Shown: positions 7,134 to 16,256 of the stretch, piece by piece
Layout of the letters: each line of letters begins with the position of its first letter
Numbering within the stretch: position 1 is the first letter of the stretch
From: Pelagibacterales bacterium SAG-MED17
GTDB lineage: Bacteria; Pseudomonadota; Alphaproteobacteria; Pelagibacterales; Pelagibacteraceae
NCBI GenBank assembly: GCA_014654115.1
Contig: JACWDO010000004.1
Location: 1-64,000 of the forward strand
DNA: 64,000 nucleotides
Reading direction: 5' to 3'
The notes under the pieces: model-generated
What the model saw: only the letters and a program-made list of their open reading frames with translations
Database searches by the model: none
What the model was told of the DNA's origin: nothing
Translations under genes and position numbers: made by a program

Positions 7134-9196
7134 ATGAATGTATCTGGGTTTTTTATTTCAAATTGATTCCAATTTTCAAGTGATGTATTTTTTAAGTCAC
7201 TAGGATAATATTTGGAATATTTCTTTTTAATTAATGAATTTGTAAATCCTAAAAATTCTAAATCATATTTTTTTAGTAATTTTGAAATTTTTGTAAGAGT
7301 ATAACGATGTTCTTGTACGTGAAAGATTAAATCTCTAAAATTAGAAGTTGAATAGAAATCATAATTATAAATAAGTTTTTGAAATTTTTTATTTTCTTTA
7401 TCGTTCTTTATAATTTCTCTACAATTCCTGATAGTAGAAATATTATTATTAATATTATGTTTTTTTAATAATTTTCTTGTTTCAACAATATGTTTTCTGG
7501 CATAATCACTATATAGACCAAGCTTAAGATAACCATTTGGCTCTAAATTGTTTAGCAATACTTTCAAACCTTCCTCGGGATCTTTTAAATGATGAAGTAC
7601 ACCAACACATTCAATAACACTGAATTTTTTATTTAGATTATTTAAATTAAGTATATCACCATGTAAAAATTTAATATTAGTGTAATTAAGTTCCTGCATT
7701 TTACGTTTTGCAAAAGATAAACTGGATAAGCTTAAATCCACTGCGAGAATATCTGAATTCTCATATGATGCATTACTAACTAATTGTTGTCCAGTACCAC
7801 AACCAGCAATTAATATATCTCTTTTTAAATTATTAGTATTTAAATTAATTTTATTTGGATAAATGTTATTATTTAATTTTGATAAAAAATCATTTTTAGG
7901 GGTCATGTTCGTGTATCTCCATCTAGGATAAGGGTTTTCCTCATACTGGTCCCTAACTTTTTTAGAAATATTATCAGAGATAGTATCAAATGAATTAATA
8001 CTTTTTTTTAGCTCTTCTTCCCTTAAGTGATCTTTTATCTGGATTAATATAAGATCATTAAACAAATTATTCTTTGCAGAATAGTTAACTAATTTATTAC
8101 TAATTATTTTAGATAAATTTAAGGGTACATAGCATGCTAAAATTGAAATTTCTAATTCATTAATATTTTTATCTTTCTCAATTTTTGTTTTTAAATCATA
8201 AATTATTCTTATCTCATCATTTGATTGAAAAAATAGGTACTCATTTAAAAAAGATTGTTGGGCAAATGAAATAATAAAATCTAAAAATTCAATAATTAAT
8301 TTTTCATTTTTATCTTTTAATAATAGAAGGAATTCTTTTCTTATATGACATAAAAATTTTTCTAAAAATTTATCCCTAAATAATGATTTTTGTAATGTAA
8401 GTAAAAAAAGTTCTTTTTTTATTGCTTTTTTTACTACATCAAGGCTTAAAAGGGACTCATTAAGATCCATGTGATGCTGTATTTTTTTTTTATTTTCATC
8501 AGAAAAAATAAAATTTTTTGCATTATTAAATAACATGTTGTGATCAATTGTGTTTTTTTTTAATAAAAAAACAAATAATTCACTTAAATCAAAACTATTG
8601 TTCTCTGCTATATTTGATAATTCAATAGATGAAAGTAAATTTAATAATGAATTTACTACACGTAAATTATTAGGAGCAATATTTAGAGATCTTTTTAAAT
8701 ATAAAAGTGACTTTTTAAAATCTCCAACTTCTTGGAAAATAATTCCTAGAACATTATATGCATCTATATTATTTGGCTCTATTTGAATTACTTTTTCAAA
8801 ACACTTTATTGCATCCTGATATTTTTTTTGATTATTCAAAATAATACCTTTATTAAAATGTGCTAAAATGAAATTTGGTTGAATTTGAATTATTTTTTCA
8901 AAATATTTTAATGAAGTTTCACGATCTCCTCTATCTAAAATTAAATTTCCAATATTAAGGAGAATGTTAATGTTATTTGGGTTTAATTCTTTGGCTTTCA
9001 TAAGTAATGGTAATGCCAAATCAAATTTTCTTAATTGGGAGTATAAAGTACCTAGATTAAAATTAGCGTCTAAGTGATTTTTATTTATATTAAGTATTTC
9101 TTTATATAATTTTTCAGCTGTTTGAAATTTTTTATTTTTATGATTCTTAAATGCTAAACTAAGTTGTTTCTTAATTTGTAATTCATCAAATTTCAC
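7103..9196 (-). CDS. TPR-repeat protein with C-terminal SAM-dependent methyltransferase domain
   Basis: The 697-residue protein has an N-terminal array of about five TPR units (about 10-190; LDANFNLGTLYSQLRKFDLA is one). A long helical middle follows, then a class I methyltransferase domain from about residue 460 with the SAM-binding motif IAGCGTGQ, the acidic AVDLS strand end, and a GVLHHLKDPEEGL post-motif. TPRs usually dock protein partners, so a protein or glycan target is plausible but unproven. The start is GTG, overlapping the upstream regulator's TGA as GTGA. The stop directly abuts the arfA-like ATG, giving an apparent three-gene operon. Confidence 0.82.
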   Translation of the reverse strand: MKFDELQIKKQLSLAFKNHKNKKFQTAEKLYKEILNINKNHLDANFNLGTLYSQLRKFDLALPLLMKAKELNPNNINILLNIGNLILDRGDRETSLKYFEKIIQIQPNFILAHFNKGIILNNQKKYQDAIKCFEKVIQIEPNNIDAYNVLGIIFQEVGDFKKSLLYLKRSLNIAPNNLRVVNSLLNLLSSIELSNIAENNSFDLSELFVFLLKKNTIDHNMLFNNAKNFIFSDENKKKIQHHMDLNESLLSLDVVKKAIKKELFLLTLQKSLFRDKFLEKFLCHIRKEFLLLLKDKNEKLIIEFLDFIISFAQQSFLNEYLFFQSNDEIRIIYDLKTKIEKDKNINELEISILACYVPLNLSKIISNKLVNYSAKNNLFNDLILIQIKDHLREEELKKSINSFDTISDNISKKVRDQYEENPYPRWRYTNMTPKNDFLSKLNNNIYPNKINLNTNNLKRDILIAGCGTGQQLVSNASYENSDILAVDLSLSSLSFAKRKMQELNYTNIKFLHGDILNLNNLNKKFSVIECVGVLHHLKDPEEGLKVLLNNLEPNGYLKLGLYSDYARKHIVETRKLLKKHNINNNISTIRNCREIIKNDKENKKFQKLIYNYDFYSTSNFRDLIFHVQEHRYTLTKISKLLKKYDLEFLGFTNSLIKKKYSKYYPSDLKNTSLENWNQFEIKNPDTFIQMYQFWLKK

Positions 9197-9750
9197 TTAA
9201 TTATATAACCTAATTTAGAACTTTCGATAAATTGATTGTCACCAAAAATATTATTTATTTTTTTTCTTAATCTATAAATATGTGTTTCAACTGTGTGAGT
9301 TTCTAATTTTGAATTATGACCCCAAACTTCAGTTTGTAATTTAGTAATTTTGACTGCACTTTTTGAGTTGTTAAGAAAAAATATAATATTCGCCTCTCTT
9401 TCAGTTAAATCAAGGCTCTTTTCACTATTATAAATTTTTCTTGAGTTTAAATTTAATTTATAAACTCCAATATCTATCTCCGATTGTTGGCTATATTTTT
9501 TTTTTAAAAATTTAATATTAATATTTTCAACTAACTTAACTATATCAATTGGAAAATTTGTTATTTCAATTTGATTTTCAAAATCTTTAATTTTTTTATT
9601 TGATATTACCAAATAATTATTCAGTGCTTTTGAATCAAGATCAGTAATTTTATTTATACAAGTCAATTTAAAATTTATATGATCACTTATTTCATTTAGT
9701 ATTTCGTATAAAATTTTAAAATCATAAATTACTAAATTTTCATTATTCAT
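9193..9750 (-). CDS. OmpR/PhoB-type winged-helix DNA-binding regulator
   Basis: The C-terminal about 85 residues form an OmpR/PhoB winged helix: LDLTEREANIIFFL, then EVWGHNSKLETHTVETHIYRLRKK (recognition helix), and a SSKLGYIIK wing. The N-terminal about 100 residues lack a recognisable receiver with its phospho-Asp, so it is either a degenerate receiver or another sensor. I start at the ATG at 9750 (MNNENLVIYD), 15 codons inside the tracked ORF, because the longer version would run 31 bases into the divergent gene. It overlaps the TPR-methyltransferase by 4 bases and may regulate that operon. Confidence 0.75.
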   Translation of the reverse strand: MNNENLVIYDFKILYEILNEISDHINFKLTCINKITDLDSKALNNYLVISNKKIKDFENQIEITNFPIDIVKLVENINIKFLKKKYSQQSEIDIGVYKLNLNSRKIYNSEKSLDLTEREANIIFFLNNSKSAVKITKLQTEVWGHNSKLETHTVETHIYRLRKKINNIFGDNQFIESSKLGYIIK

Positions 9751-9751
9751 A

Positions 9752-9757
9752 TATAAT
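9752..9757 (+). promoter_or_regulatory. -10 element TATAAT for the L,D-transpeptidase-like gene
   Basis: A consensus TATAAT ends seven bases before the ATG at 9765, in a 14-base divergent gap. Transcription would begin at or next to the start codon. The -35 is weak (TTACTA at 9729-9734, 17-base spacing). Confidence 0.4.
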
Positions 9758-9764
9758 AAACAAT

Positions 9765-10259
9765 ATGACAATTGTTTTAAAAAATAAAGTATCACTTCAA
9801 TTTGATGATTTTTTATTTTATTGTGCTATTGGAAAGAAAGGACTAGTTAAAAATAAGATCGAAGGCGATAAAAAAACTCCAATTGGAACATATTCATTGG
9901 GCAATTTATATTACAGAAAAGATAGGAACCCAAAACCATTAACAAAATTGAAGTGTATTCCAATTAAAAAAGATATGGGGTGGTGTGATGATATAAGAAG
10001 TAAAAAAAATTATAATAAATTAATTAAAGTTGATAAAAAAATAAAGCATGAAAAATTATTTAGAAAAGATTACAAATATGATTTTATGATCCCGATTAAT
10101 TACAATTCAAAAAAGACTAAGTTAGGCAAGGGTAGTGCTATCTTTTTACATTTAACCAAAAATTTTAGTTCAACATTGGGATGTGTTGCAATTAAAAAGA
10201 AAGACTTTTTAATTCTTTTAAAATTAATAAATAAAAATACCAAAATAAGATTAACTTAA
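9765..10259 (+). CDS. L,D-transpeptidase-like (YkuD-fold) protein
   Basis: The 164-residue protein shows the hallmarks of the YkuD/ErfK family: an early GDKKTPIGTYSLG strand pair, a His-containing FLHL segment, and the catalytic-type STLGCVAI motif (Ser/Thr-x-Gly-Cys) at about residue 142. Such enzymes cross-link peptidoglycan stems through meso-DAP or anchor proteins. No signal peptide is visible, so export is uncertain. Some short cytoplasmic-looking members of this family occur in alphaproteobacteria. It is divergent from the winged-helix gene and shares a 4-base TTAA with the convergent YggS-like gene. Confidence 0.78.
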   Translation: MTIVLKNKVSLQFDDFLFYCAIGKKGLVKNKIEGDKKTPIGTYSLGNLYYRKDRNPKPLTKLKCIPIKKDMGWCDDIRSKKNYNKLIKVDKKIKHEKLFRKDYKYDFMIPINYNSKKTKLGKGSAIFLHLTKNFSSTLGCVAIKKKDFLILLKLINKNTKIRLT

Positions 10260-10918
10260 CCTCTTTTACCAAAAATATTAGAGCCAATTCTTAAATAAGT
10301 AGAGTTGTATTCTAACGCATTTAAATAATCTGAGGACATTCCCATACTTAACTCATTTAGATTTATAATATTATTAAGTTCACTCATTTTTGAAAAGTAC
10401 TGTGATGAGTCTTCCTCAAAGGGAGGAATGCACATTAAACCTATAACATTCAGATTAAGATCTTTAGTAAATTTATAAAAATCTAATAGATTTTCTTTTA
10501 CTATTCCTGATTTTTGAACTTCTTCACCAAGATTTATTTGTATAAAAATTTTAGGTTTTTTATTTTGTCTTTCTTGCTCCTCTGAAATTTTTTTAGCCAA
10601 CTTTTCATTATCTAAGGAGTGAATATAATCAAATATTTTTACAGCGAATTTGACTTTATTAGTCTGCAATTTTCCAATTAAATGTAAATTTATTTTATCA
10701 TTTTTAATTTTAACATCAGTCCATTTTTCAATTGCCTCTTGAACTTTATTTTCTCCATAGTCTAAATGTCCATATTCAACTAATGGTAATATATGATCCA
10801 GCTTAAAAGTTTTTGAAACTGCAATTATTTTAGGTATTTTCTCTTTATTTTTCAGGTTTAATAACTTTGAATTGATTGAGCTTTGAATTGATATTAAGTT
10901 TTGTACTATTTCATGCAT
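10256..10918 (-). CDS. YggS/PLPBP-family pyridoxal-phosphate homeostasis protein
   Basis: This 220-residue PLP-binding TIM barrel is thought to buffer free PLP and affect amino-acid balance. Visible signatures are IIAVSKTF with the PLP Lys near residue 36, the YGENKVQE segment, LHLIGKLQTNK, and the C-terminal LSMGMSSDYLNALEYNSTYLR phosphate-binding region. Its ATG lies in a palindromic ATGCAT that also contains the start of the divergent ThiE-like gene. The stop overlaps the transpeptidase-like gene in TTAA. Neighbourhood with leuS and thiE-like genes is common in alphaproteobacteria. Confidence 0.92.
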   Translation of the reverse strand: MHEIVQNLISIQSSINSKLLNLKNKEKIPKIIAVSKTFKLDHILPLVEYGHLDYGENKVQEAIEKWTDVKIKNDKINLHLIGKLQTNKVKFAVKIFDYIHSLDNEKLAKKISEEQERQNKKPKIFIQINLGEEVQKSGIVKENLLDFYKFTKDLNLNVIGLMCIPPFEEDSSQYFSKMSELNNIINLNELSMGMSSDYLNALEYNSTYLRIGSNIFGKRG

Positions 10919-11458
10919 AAAAATTTATTAATAAAATATTACTTTATAGAAAAATTTGAAAAAAGTAATATCGACTTACAAACAAAAAACACAGCGATTA
11001 TATATAGGAATTATAAAAAAAAATATAATATTAAAGAGCTAATAAATTTAAAGAATTACTGTCGAAAAAAAAGCTTAAAATTGTTAATATCCAACAATAT
11101 AAAATTATCTATTAAATTAGACTTAGATGGCGCTTATATACCCTCTTTTAACAAAGAATATCTTCATCTTAGTTATTTTTTAAAGAAGAACTTTATTTTA
11201 ATAGGCTCTGCACACAATTTAAAAGAATTTAGAATTAAGGAAAAACAAAATGTAAATCAAATTTTTTTATCCTCAATATTTAAAAAAAATAATAATTACT
11301 TAGGAATAAGTAAATTCAAAATATTTTCAAATTATACAAATAAAAAAATAATAGCTTTAGGGGGTATCTCAAAAAAAAACTTGAAATTAATTAAGCTCAC
11401 TAAATCAAGTGGATTTGCAGGGATATCTTATTTTAAGAACAAAAAAAAAGGCCCCTAA
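10913..11458 (+). CDS. Thiamine-phosphate synthase/TenI-like protein (divergent)
   Basis: The 181-residue product resembles the ThiE/TenI barrel in a reduced form: LKLLISNN early, a DGAYIPS segment, LIGSAHNL, and a late IALGGISKKNL phosphate-binding loop followed by GFAGISYF. ThiE joins the thiazole and pyrimidine moieties of thiamine; TenI relatives do not. The key pyrophosphate-binding residues are not obvious, so the activity is uncertain. I use the ATG at 10913 instead of the TTG at 10901: it falls in the ATGCAT shared with the divergent YggS-like start. A hairpin terminator overlaps the stop codon. Confidence 0.6.
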   Translation: MHKNLLIKYYFIEKFEKSNIDLQTKNTAIIYRNYKKKYNIKELINLKNYCRKKSLKLLISNNIKLSIKLDLDGAYIPSFNKEYLHLSYFLKKNFILIGSAHNLKEFRIKEKQNVNQIFLSSIFKKNNNYLGISKFKIFSNYTNKKIIALGGISKKNLKLIKLTKSSGFAGISYFKNKKKGP

Positions 11459-11472
11459 AAAGAGGCCTTTTT
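11445..11472. terminator. Bidirectional rho-independent terminator
   Basis: The arms AAAAAGGCC and GGCCTTTTT surround a 10-base loop, with T-runs on both strands. It sits between the convergent ThiE-like gene (whose TAA lies in the loop) and the porin gene, and can stop both transcripts. Confidence 0.85.
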
Positions 11473-11494
11473 ATTAAGTATTATAAACTATTAA

Positions 11495-12427
11495 TTAAAA
11501 CGCAAATTTAAAGTTTACTTCATAAGCACTGTTATCAGCAGTTGTCGCACCAGCTACGTTATTCATACTTCCGTATGAACCCGAGATAGTCATTCCACCT
11601 GAAGTGTGAGAGAAACTCACGGCAGTTGCTTCTTGATCATCTAATGTAGTTGACTCAAAATCAATTGTAGATGTGTTTAGTGATACTGAAAGATCATCAC
11701 TTACAGCGTATGATACACCAAGAGCTGTGAAATCTTCATCTGCAGTACCTGTACCGAAATCAGTTTCGTTTACTTGGTAACCTACAGATAATGCGCCAGC
11801 TGTATATTTAACCATCATCATAGATACGTCAGCAGCATTTGCAGCATCATTATTTTCACCCATTGCTGCATATACATCTAGACCTTCTATTCCAGTATAA
11901 TGTATACCATAGTCTAATGATCCATCGACATTAGCAGTTCCTGATGGAACATAACCAGCTTTAAGAGCTAAACCATCCATTACTGTATAATCATAAACGA
12001 ATATGTTATGCGTTATTGCTGAACCATTAGCAGCACCTGCTGGAGTACCCATGTAACCTACACCTTGTGCTTCTTCGTTAGCAGTTGGAGTTAAATCATC
12101 CCAAGCACCAATAACTGAAGTACTACTTCCACCTACGAATGTTAATTTACCCATGTCTCCTGTATCAATTGCAATAGCGTTAAAACCAACACCAGCTCCA
12201 CCGTCAAGCTCAATGCTATGAGTTACAGTAAAACCATTGTCCATCTCTCCACTTGCTGAGAAACTGATTGAATCAGACATTGACCAACCATTACCTTTGA
12301 CACCGTTATCGGCACCAGCTAATGTAATTTGGCTAGTTGCTGACATTGAGAAGTCTGCAGCTTGCGCTGAAGATGCTACTAATGCAGTTCCTAATGCTGT
12401 CAATCCTACTTTTTTTAGATTGTTCAT
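11495..12427 (-). CDS. Outer-membrane porin
   Basis: The 310-residue product starts MNNLKKVGLTALG with a signal peptide cleaved near SSAQA-ADF. An alternating beta-strand pattern rich in Gly, Ser, Thr and Asp follows, and the chain ends in FKFAF, the terminal Phe recognised by the outer-membrane assembly machinery. It fits the general porin family typical of SAR11. I choose the ATG at 12427, not 12463, because a strong Shine-Dalgarno-like GAAAGGAAA precedes it and the signal peptide starts there. Codons are less AT-biased than in the neighbours, consistent with high expression. The upstream region is unusually long and rich in palindromes. Confidence 0.93.
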   Translation of the reverse strand: MNNLKKVGLTALGTALVASSAQAADFSMSATSQITLAGADNGVKGNGWSMSDSISFSASGEMDNGFTVTHSIELDGGAGVGFNAIAIDTGDMGKLTFVGGSSTSVIGAWDDLTPTANEEAQGVGYMGTPAGAANGSAITHNIFVYDYTVMDGLALKAGYVPSGTANVDGSLDYGIHYTGIEGLDVYAAMGENNDAANAADVSMMMVKYTAGALSVGYQVNETDFGTGTADEDFTALGVSYAVSDDLSVSLNTSTIDFESTTLDDQEATAVSFSHTSGGMTISGSYGSMNNVAGATTADNSAYEVNFKFAF

Positions 12428-12445
12428 ATTATTTCCTTTCGTTAA

Positions 12446-12463
12446 TTGTTTAATATTAAACAA
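12446..12463. promoter_or_regulatory. 18-base perfect palindrome in the porin leader
   Basis: TTGTTTAATATTAAACAA is perfectly self-complementary and ends 18 bases before the porin ATG. It may be an operator or an mRNA hairpin just upstream of the Shine-Dalgarno sequence. Confidence 0.5.
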
Positions 12464-12534
12464 GCAATATTTACCAATTAATTGAACTACTTTATTTTAA
12501 TAATGAATATTATGTGTTTTTTTTAAATATGTGT

Positions 12535-12571
12535 TGTAAATTTACATCACCTATAATTGTTGTTTTATAGG
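12535..12571. promoter_or_regulatory. Two further inverted repeats upstream of the porin
   Basis: A 12-base palindrome TGTAAATTTACA (12535-12546) is followed four bases later by the stem CCTATAA and TTATAGG (12550-12571, 8-base loop). They lie in the about 220-base divergent region between the porin and the DUF3576 lipoprotein gene. I see no ORF in that region. These may be regulator sites; no factor is identified. Confidence 0.35.
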
Positions 12572-12647
12572 TATTATTTAAGAAATGTTGAAAATATCCT
12601 TTTAATTTTTGCATTTTTTAAACTAAAACGATTTATTAGATAAAATT

Positions 12648-13214
12648 ATGACATTTTTAAAAAAATTAAGACTTTTTTTCATTATTGGATTCGCTGCAGT
12701 TTCATTGATATCTTGTGAGGGAATGCCTGGAGGTGATGCTCGAAAAAATCCACCTGATCCAGATTTAAGGGTAAAGAAAAACCTTGAGGAAGGAAGAGGC
12801 TTTAGACTAGACAATGCTTTTAAAAATAGAAATAAAGGTGGAGACTTTATGTTTGCAAGTTCAAATGAGCTTTGGAGGGCATCTCTGGATATAATAGATT
12901 TTATGCCTCTTTCATCAGTAAATTATAGTGGAGGCATTATAGTAACAGATTGGTATTCAGATGGGAAAAATCTTAACGAAGCTGTAAAAATTTCAATACG
13001 GTTCTTATCAAATGAAATAAGAACAGATGCACTCGACATAAAGATTTTTTATAAAAAATGTAATCAAATGGCATCTTGTGAAGTTACACAAAAAAAAGGT
13101 CCTCTTTTAGTTGAGTTAAAAAAAGAAATTTTAACTAAAGCTACAATTTATAAAAAAGAGAAGAAAGATAAAAACTTTAAAGAGTATAAAGGTTCAAAGA
13201 AACTGTCTAATTAA
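12648..13214 (+). CDS. DUF3576-type outer-membrane lipoprotein
   Basis: The 188-residue product carries a lipoprotein signal (basic N terminus, hydrophobic FFIIGFAAVSL, lipobox LISC, lipidated Cys at about residue 23). The body, with ELWRASLDIIDFMPLSSVNYSGGIIVTDWY-type sequence, matches my memory of the DUF3576 family, which precedes leuS in many alphaproteobacteria. The function is unknown; the conserved position beside leuS-lptE hints at an envelope role. leuS begins 20 bases downstream, so cotranscription is likely. Confidence 0.85.
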   Translation: MTFLKKLRLFFIIGFAAVSLISCEGMPGGDARKNPPDPDLRVKKNLEEGRGFRLDNAFKNRNKGGDFMFASSNELWRASLDIIDFMPLSSVNYSGGIIVTDWYSDGKNLNEAVKISIRFLSNEIRTDALDIKIFYKKCNQMASCEVTQKKGPLLVELKKEILTKATIYKKEKKDKNFKEYKGSKKLSN

Positions 13215-13234
13215 CCCAACAAATAAAAACTTAA

Positions 13235-15787
13235 GTGAATTCCGAAAGATATAATTTTAAAACAGTTGAGCTTAAATGGCAAAAAAAATGGGCTAAAAAT
13301 CGTTTATTTTCCTCAAAAATAGACTATTCAAAAGAAAAATTTTATTGTCTTGAGATGTTTCCATACCCCTCAGGAAAAATCCATATGGGACATGTAAGAA
13401 ATTATACAATTGGAGATGTTTTATCGAGATATAAAACATTAAAGGGTTTTAATGTTCTTCACCCTATGGGTTGGGATGCTTTTGGAATGCCAGCAGAAAA
13501 TGCAGCTAGAGAAAACAATTTAGATCCTAAAGAATGGACAAATAAAAATATAACAACAATGAAAGAGCAATTAAAAAGGCTTGGACTTTCTATTGATTGG
13601 GAAAGAGAAATATCTACTTGTTCTGAAGAATATTATAAACACCAGCAATTATTTTTTTTGGAACTTTATGAAAAAGGGCTGGTTTATAGAAAAGAAAATT
13701 ATGTAAATTGGGACCCAGTAGATCAAACTGTACTTGCAAATGAGCAAGTTATAGATGGTAAGGGCTGGAGATCAGGCGCAATTGTAGAACGAAAAAAATT
13801 AAATCAATGGTTTTTTAATATTTCTAAATTTTCTCAGGAACTTCTTGATGGCTTGGATAAATTAAAAGATTGGCCAAACAAAGTAAAAGTAATGCAAAAG
13901 AACTGGATAGGTAAATCATTTGGTTGTGAAATCGCATTTCAAACAGAAGGTGATTTACCAGTGAAAGAAATCAAATGCTTTACTACAAGACCTGACACAT
14001 TGTTTGGTTTTTCTTTTTTAGCATTATCTGTAGATCATGAAATTTCAAAATTTTTTTCTGAAGATATGGAATTTCAAGAATTTAAAAGGGAATGTTCTAA
14101 AACAGGTACTACAGAGGAAGCAATCGCTATTGGTGAAAAAATAGGTTTTAAAACTAACTTGATGGCTGTAAATCCATTAAATCCATCGCAAAAAGTACCA
14201 GTTTTCTTTGCTAATTTTGTATTAATGGATTACGGATTTGGAGCAGTATTTGGATGTCCAGCACATGATCAAAGAGACTATGACTTTGCTAAGAAATATG
14301 ACCTAAAGATTAAAACCGTAGTAAGACCTGAAGACCAAGATGATAAATTTAATGTTGGAAAAGAGGCCTTTGCCGGATCTGGGATTATTATAAATTCAAA
14401 ATTTTTAAATGGACTTAAAGTTCCAGAAGAGTCGATTATAAAAACAATCGAAATATTGGAAGAAAAAGATATTGGTAAGAAAAAAGTTAATTTTAGATTA
14501 AAAGACTGGGGTGTGTCTAGACAAAGATATTGGGGATGTCCAATCCCTATTGCCTATGATGAAAATGGAAGAGTAATAACTCTACCAAAAGATGACTTAC
14601 CAGTTAAACTTCCAGAGAAAGTAGACCTTAATTCAAAAGGTAATCCGCTAGACTTTAAAGAAGATTGGAAGAGTGTAATAATTGATGGAAAGAAATATAC
14701 CAGAGAAACAGATACTTTAGATACATTTGTATGCTCCTCGTGGTATTATCTTAGATTCTGTTCACCGACTGAAACTGGATATGGATTTAAAAAAGAAGAG
14801 ATTGATTATTGGATGCCTGTAGACCAATATATAGGTGGAGTTGAACATGCAATCTTACACTTGCTTTATTCCCGTTTTTTTATGAAGGCTATTGGATATA
14901 AAAATAAAGATTTTAAATTTGATGAACCATTTGAAGGCCTATTCACGCAGGGAATGGTCTGTCATGAAACATACAAAGATCAGAATAATAATTGGCTAAG
15001 TCCTGATCAAATAGTATTAACAGGAGATAAATACTATAAAAAAGATGAGCCAGAAAATATTGTGAAAGTTGGACCATCAGAGTCAATGTCTAAATCAAAA
15101 AAAAATGTTATTGATCCAGAAAATATAATGGATAATTACGGCGCTGATGCTGTAAGATTATTTATCTTATCTGATAGTCCTCCAGAAAAAGATGTGCAAT
15201 GGTCTGAACAAGGTATGAACGCTTCTTACAAATTTTTACAAAAGCTATGGACACTTCATAATAAAGTTAAAGCTAAAATACAAAATAATTTAGACTTAAT
15301 TGGATCTGAAAAAGACTTAGAAAATTTTACTAATCAAATGATTAGTAAGATAACAAATAATCTTGAAAATTTTAGTTACAATGTAATTATAGCAAATATT
15401 TATGAAACATATAATTTTTTGAATAAAGAAATTGAAAAAGAAATTGATGCTAAGAAGCTGAAAGAAAATTACACAAAGATATTAATTTTGTTTTCTCCTG
15501 CTATCCCACATTTTTCATCAGAGTGTTTTGAAGATTTAGGATATAGCGATGAAATAAATTGGCCTAAAGCCAATTTAAGCTTCGTTAATAAAGATAAAAT
15601 AGATTATGTAATACAGATTAATGGGAAAAAAAGAGCTATTTTAAATGATAATAGAGACATTGATCAAGAAAGCCTTTTACTGAAGATAAAATCAAATAAG
15701 ATAATAGAAAAGTATATTAAAGATAAATCCATAAATAAGATTATCTTTGTTAAAAATAGATTAATTAACTTATTAATGCATGAATAA
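13235..15787 (+). CDS. leuS: Leucyl-tRNA synthetase
   Basis: LeuRS charges tRNA-Leu. The 850 residues contain the HIGH-type motif [11 protein letters not shown] at about 43-53, the CP1 editing domain with TTRPDTLFG and [12 protein letters not shown], the KMSKS motif as SMSKSKKN at about 620, and the anticodon-binding and C-terminal domains. The start is GTG at 13235, 20 bases after the lipoprotein gene. The last 8 bases overlap lptE, so the order DUF3576-leuS-lptE-holA is a tight operon, as in other alphaproteobacteria. Confidence 0.97.
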   Translation: MNSERYNFKTVELKWQKKWAKNRLFSSKIDYSKEKFYCLEMFPYPSGKIHMGHVRNYTIGDVLSRYKTLKGFNVLHPMGWDAFGMPAENAARENNLDPKEWTNKNITTMKEQLKRLGLSIDWEREISTCSEEYYKHQQLFFLELYEKGLVYRKENYVNWDPVDQTVLANEQVIDGKGWRSGAIVERKKLNQWFFNISKFSQELLDGLDKLKDWPNKVKVMQKNWIGKSFGCEIAFQTEGDLPVKEIKCFTTRPDTLFGFSFLALSVDHEISKFFSEDMEFQEFKRECSKTGTTEEAIAIGEKIGFKTNLMAVNPLNPSQKVPVFFANFVLMDYGFGAVFGCPAHDQRDYDFAKKYDLKIKTVVRPEDQDDKFNVGKEAFAGSGIIINSKFLNGLKVPEESIIKTIEILEEKDIGKKKVNFRLKDWGVSRQRYWGCPIPIAYDENGRVITLPKDDLPVKLPEKVDLNSKGNPLDFKEDWKSVIIDGKKYTRETDTLDTFVCSSWYYLRFCSPTETGYGFKKEEIDYWMPVDQYIGGVEHAILHLLYSRFFMKAIGYKNKDFKFDEPFEGLFTQGMVCHETYKDQNNNWLSPDQIVLTGDKYYKKDEPENIVKVGPSESMSKSKKNVIDPENIMDNYGADAVRLFILSDSPPEKDVQWSEQGMNASYKFLQKLWTLHNKVKAKIQNNLDLIGSEKDLENFTNQMISKITNNLENFSYNVIIANIYETYNFLNKEIEKEIDAKKLKENYTKILILFSPAIPHFSSECFEDLGYSDEINWPKANLSFVNKDKIDYVIQINGKKRAILNDNRDIDQESLLLKIKSNKIIEKYIKDKSINKIIFVKNRLINLLMHE

Positions 15788-16256
15788 TTTTTTTTTGAAA
15801 TATCTAGCAGTTTTTTTTATATTAACGCTTTCAGCTTGTTCATATAAACCTATTTTTTCTGAAAGTAATTATAATTTTGAAATAAACGAAATAATATTCA
15901 GTGGTGAAAGGTACATTAATAGAATTATTAAAAATAAATTAGATTTAATTAAGAATGAAAAAGATCAAAATAAAAAAAAATACGATCTTTTAATACAAAC
16001 CAATAAAGAAAGGTTAATTGTTTCAAAAGATTCAAAGGGTGATCCTCTTAAATTTGATCTTGTAGTAACAACAAATTATGAAATTAGTTATGAGAAAAGA
16101 CTACTTTTTAAAAAAGAAGTAATAAAAAATAATATTTATAATAATGATGTAGATAAATTTAAGCTAGAGCAGAATGAAAAAATAATTTTGGAAAATTTAT
16201 CTGAAAAAATTAGTGAAAACATAATTTCATCAATAATAAATTTAGATGATAATTAA
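15780..16256 (+). CDS. lptE: LPS-assembly lipoprotein LptE-like
   Basis: The 158-residue product has a lipoprotein signal peptide ending in lipobox LSAC and begins its mature part CSYKPIFSE, typical of alphaproteobacterial LptE. LptE plugs and stabilises the LptD translocon that inserts lipopolysaccharide in the outer membrane. Sequence conservation in this family is low; the call rests on the lipobox, size and the diagnostic leuS-lptE-holA order. It overlaps leuS by 8 bases and holA by 11 bases. Confidence 0.8.
   Translation: MNNFFLKYLAVFFILTLSACSYKPIFSESNYNFEINEIIFSGERYINRIIKNKLDLIKNEKDQNKKKYDLLIQTNKERLIVSKDSKGDPLKFDLVVTTNYEISYEKRLLFKKEVIKNNIYNNDVDKFKLEQNEKIILENLSEKISENIISSIINLDDN

Noticed and set aside
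12428-12463. Porin start at 12463 as in the ORF track
   Set aside because: It would add 12 residues before the signal peptide, ignore the strong Shine-Dalgarno sequence before 12427, and translate through the palindrome.
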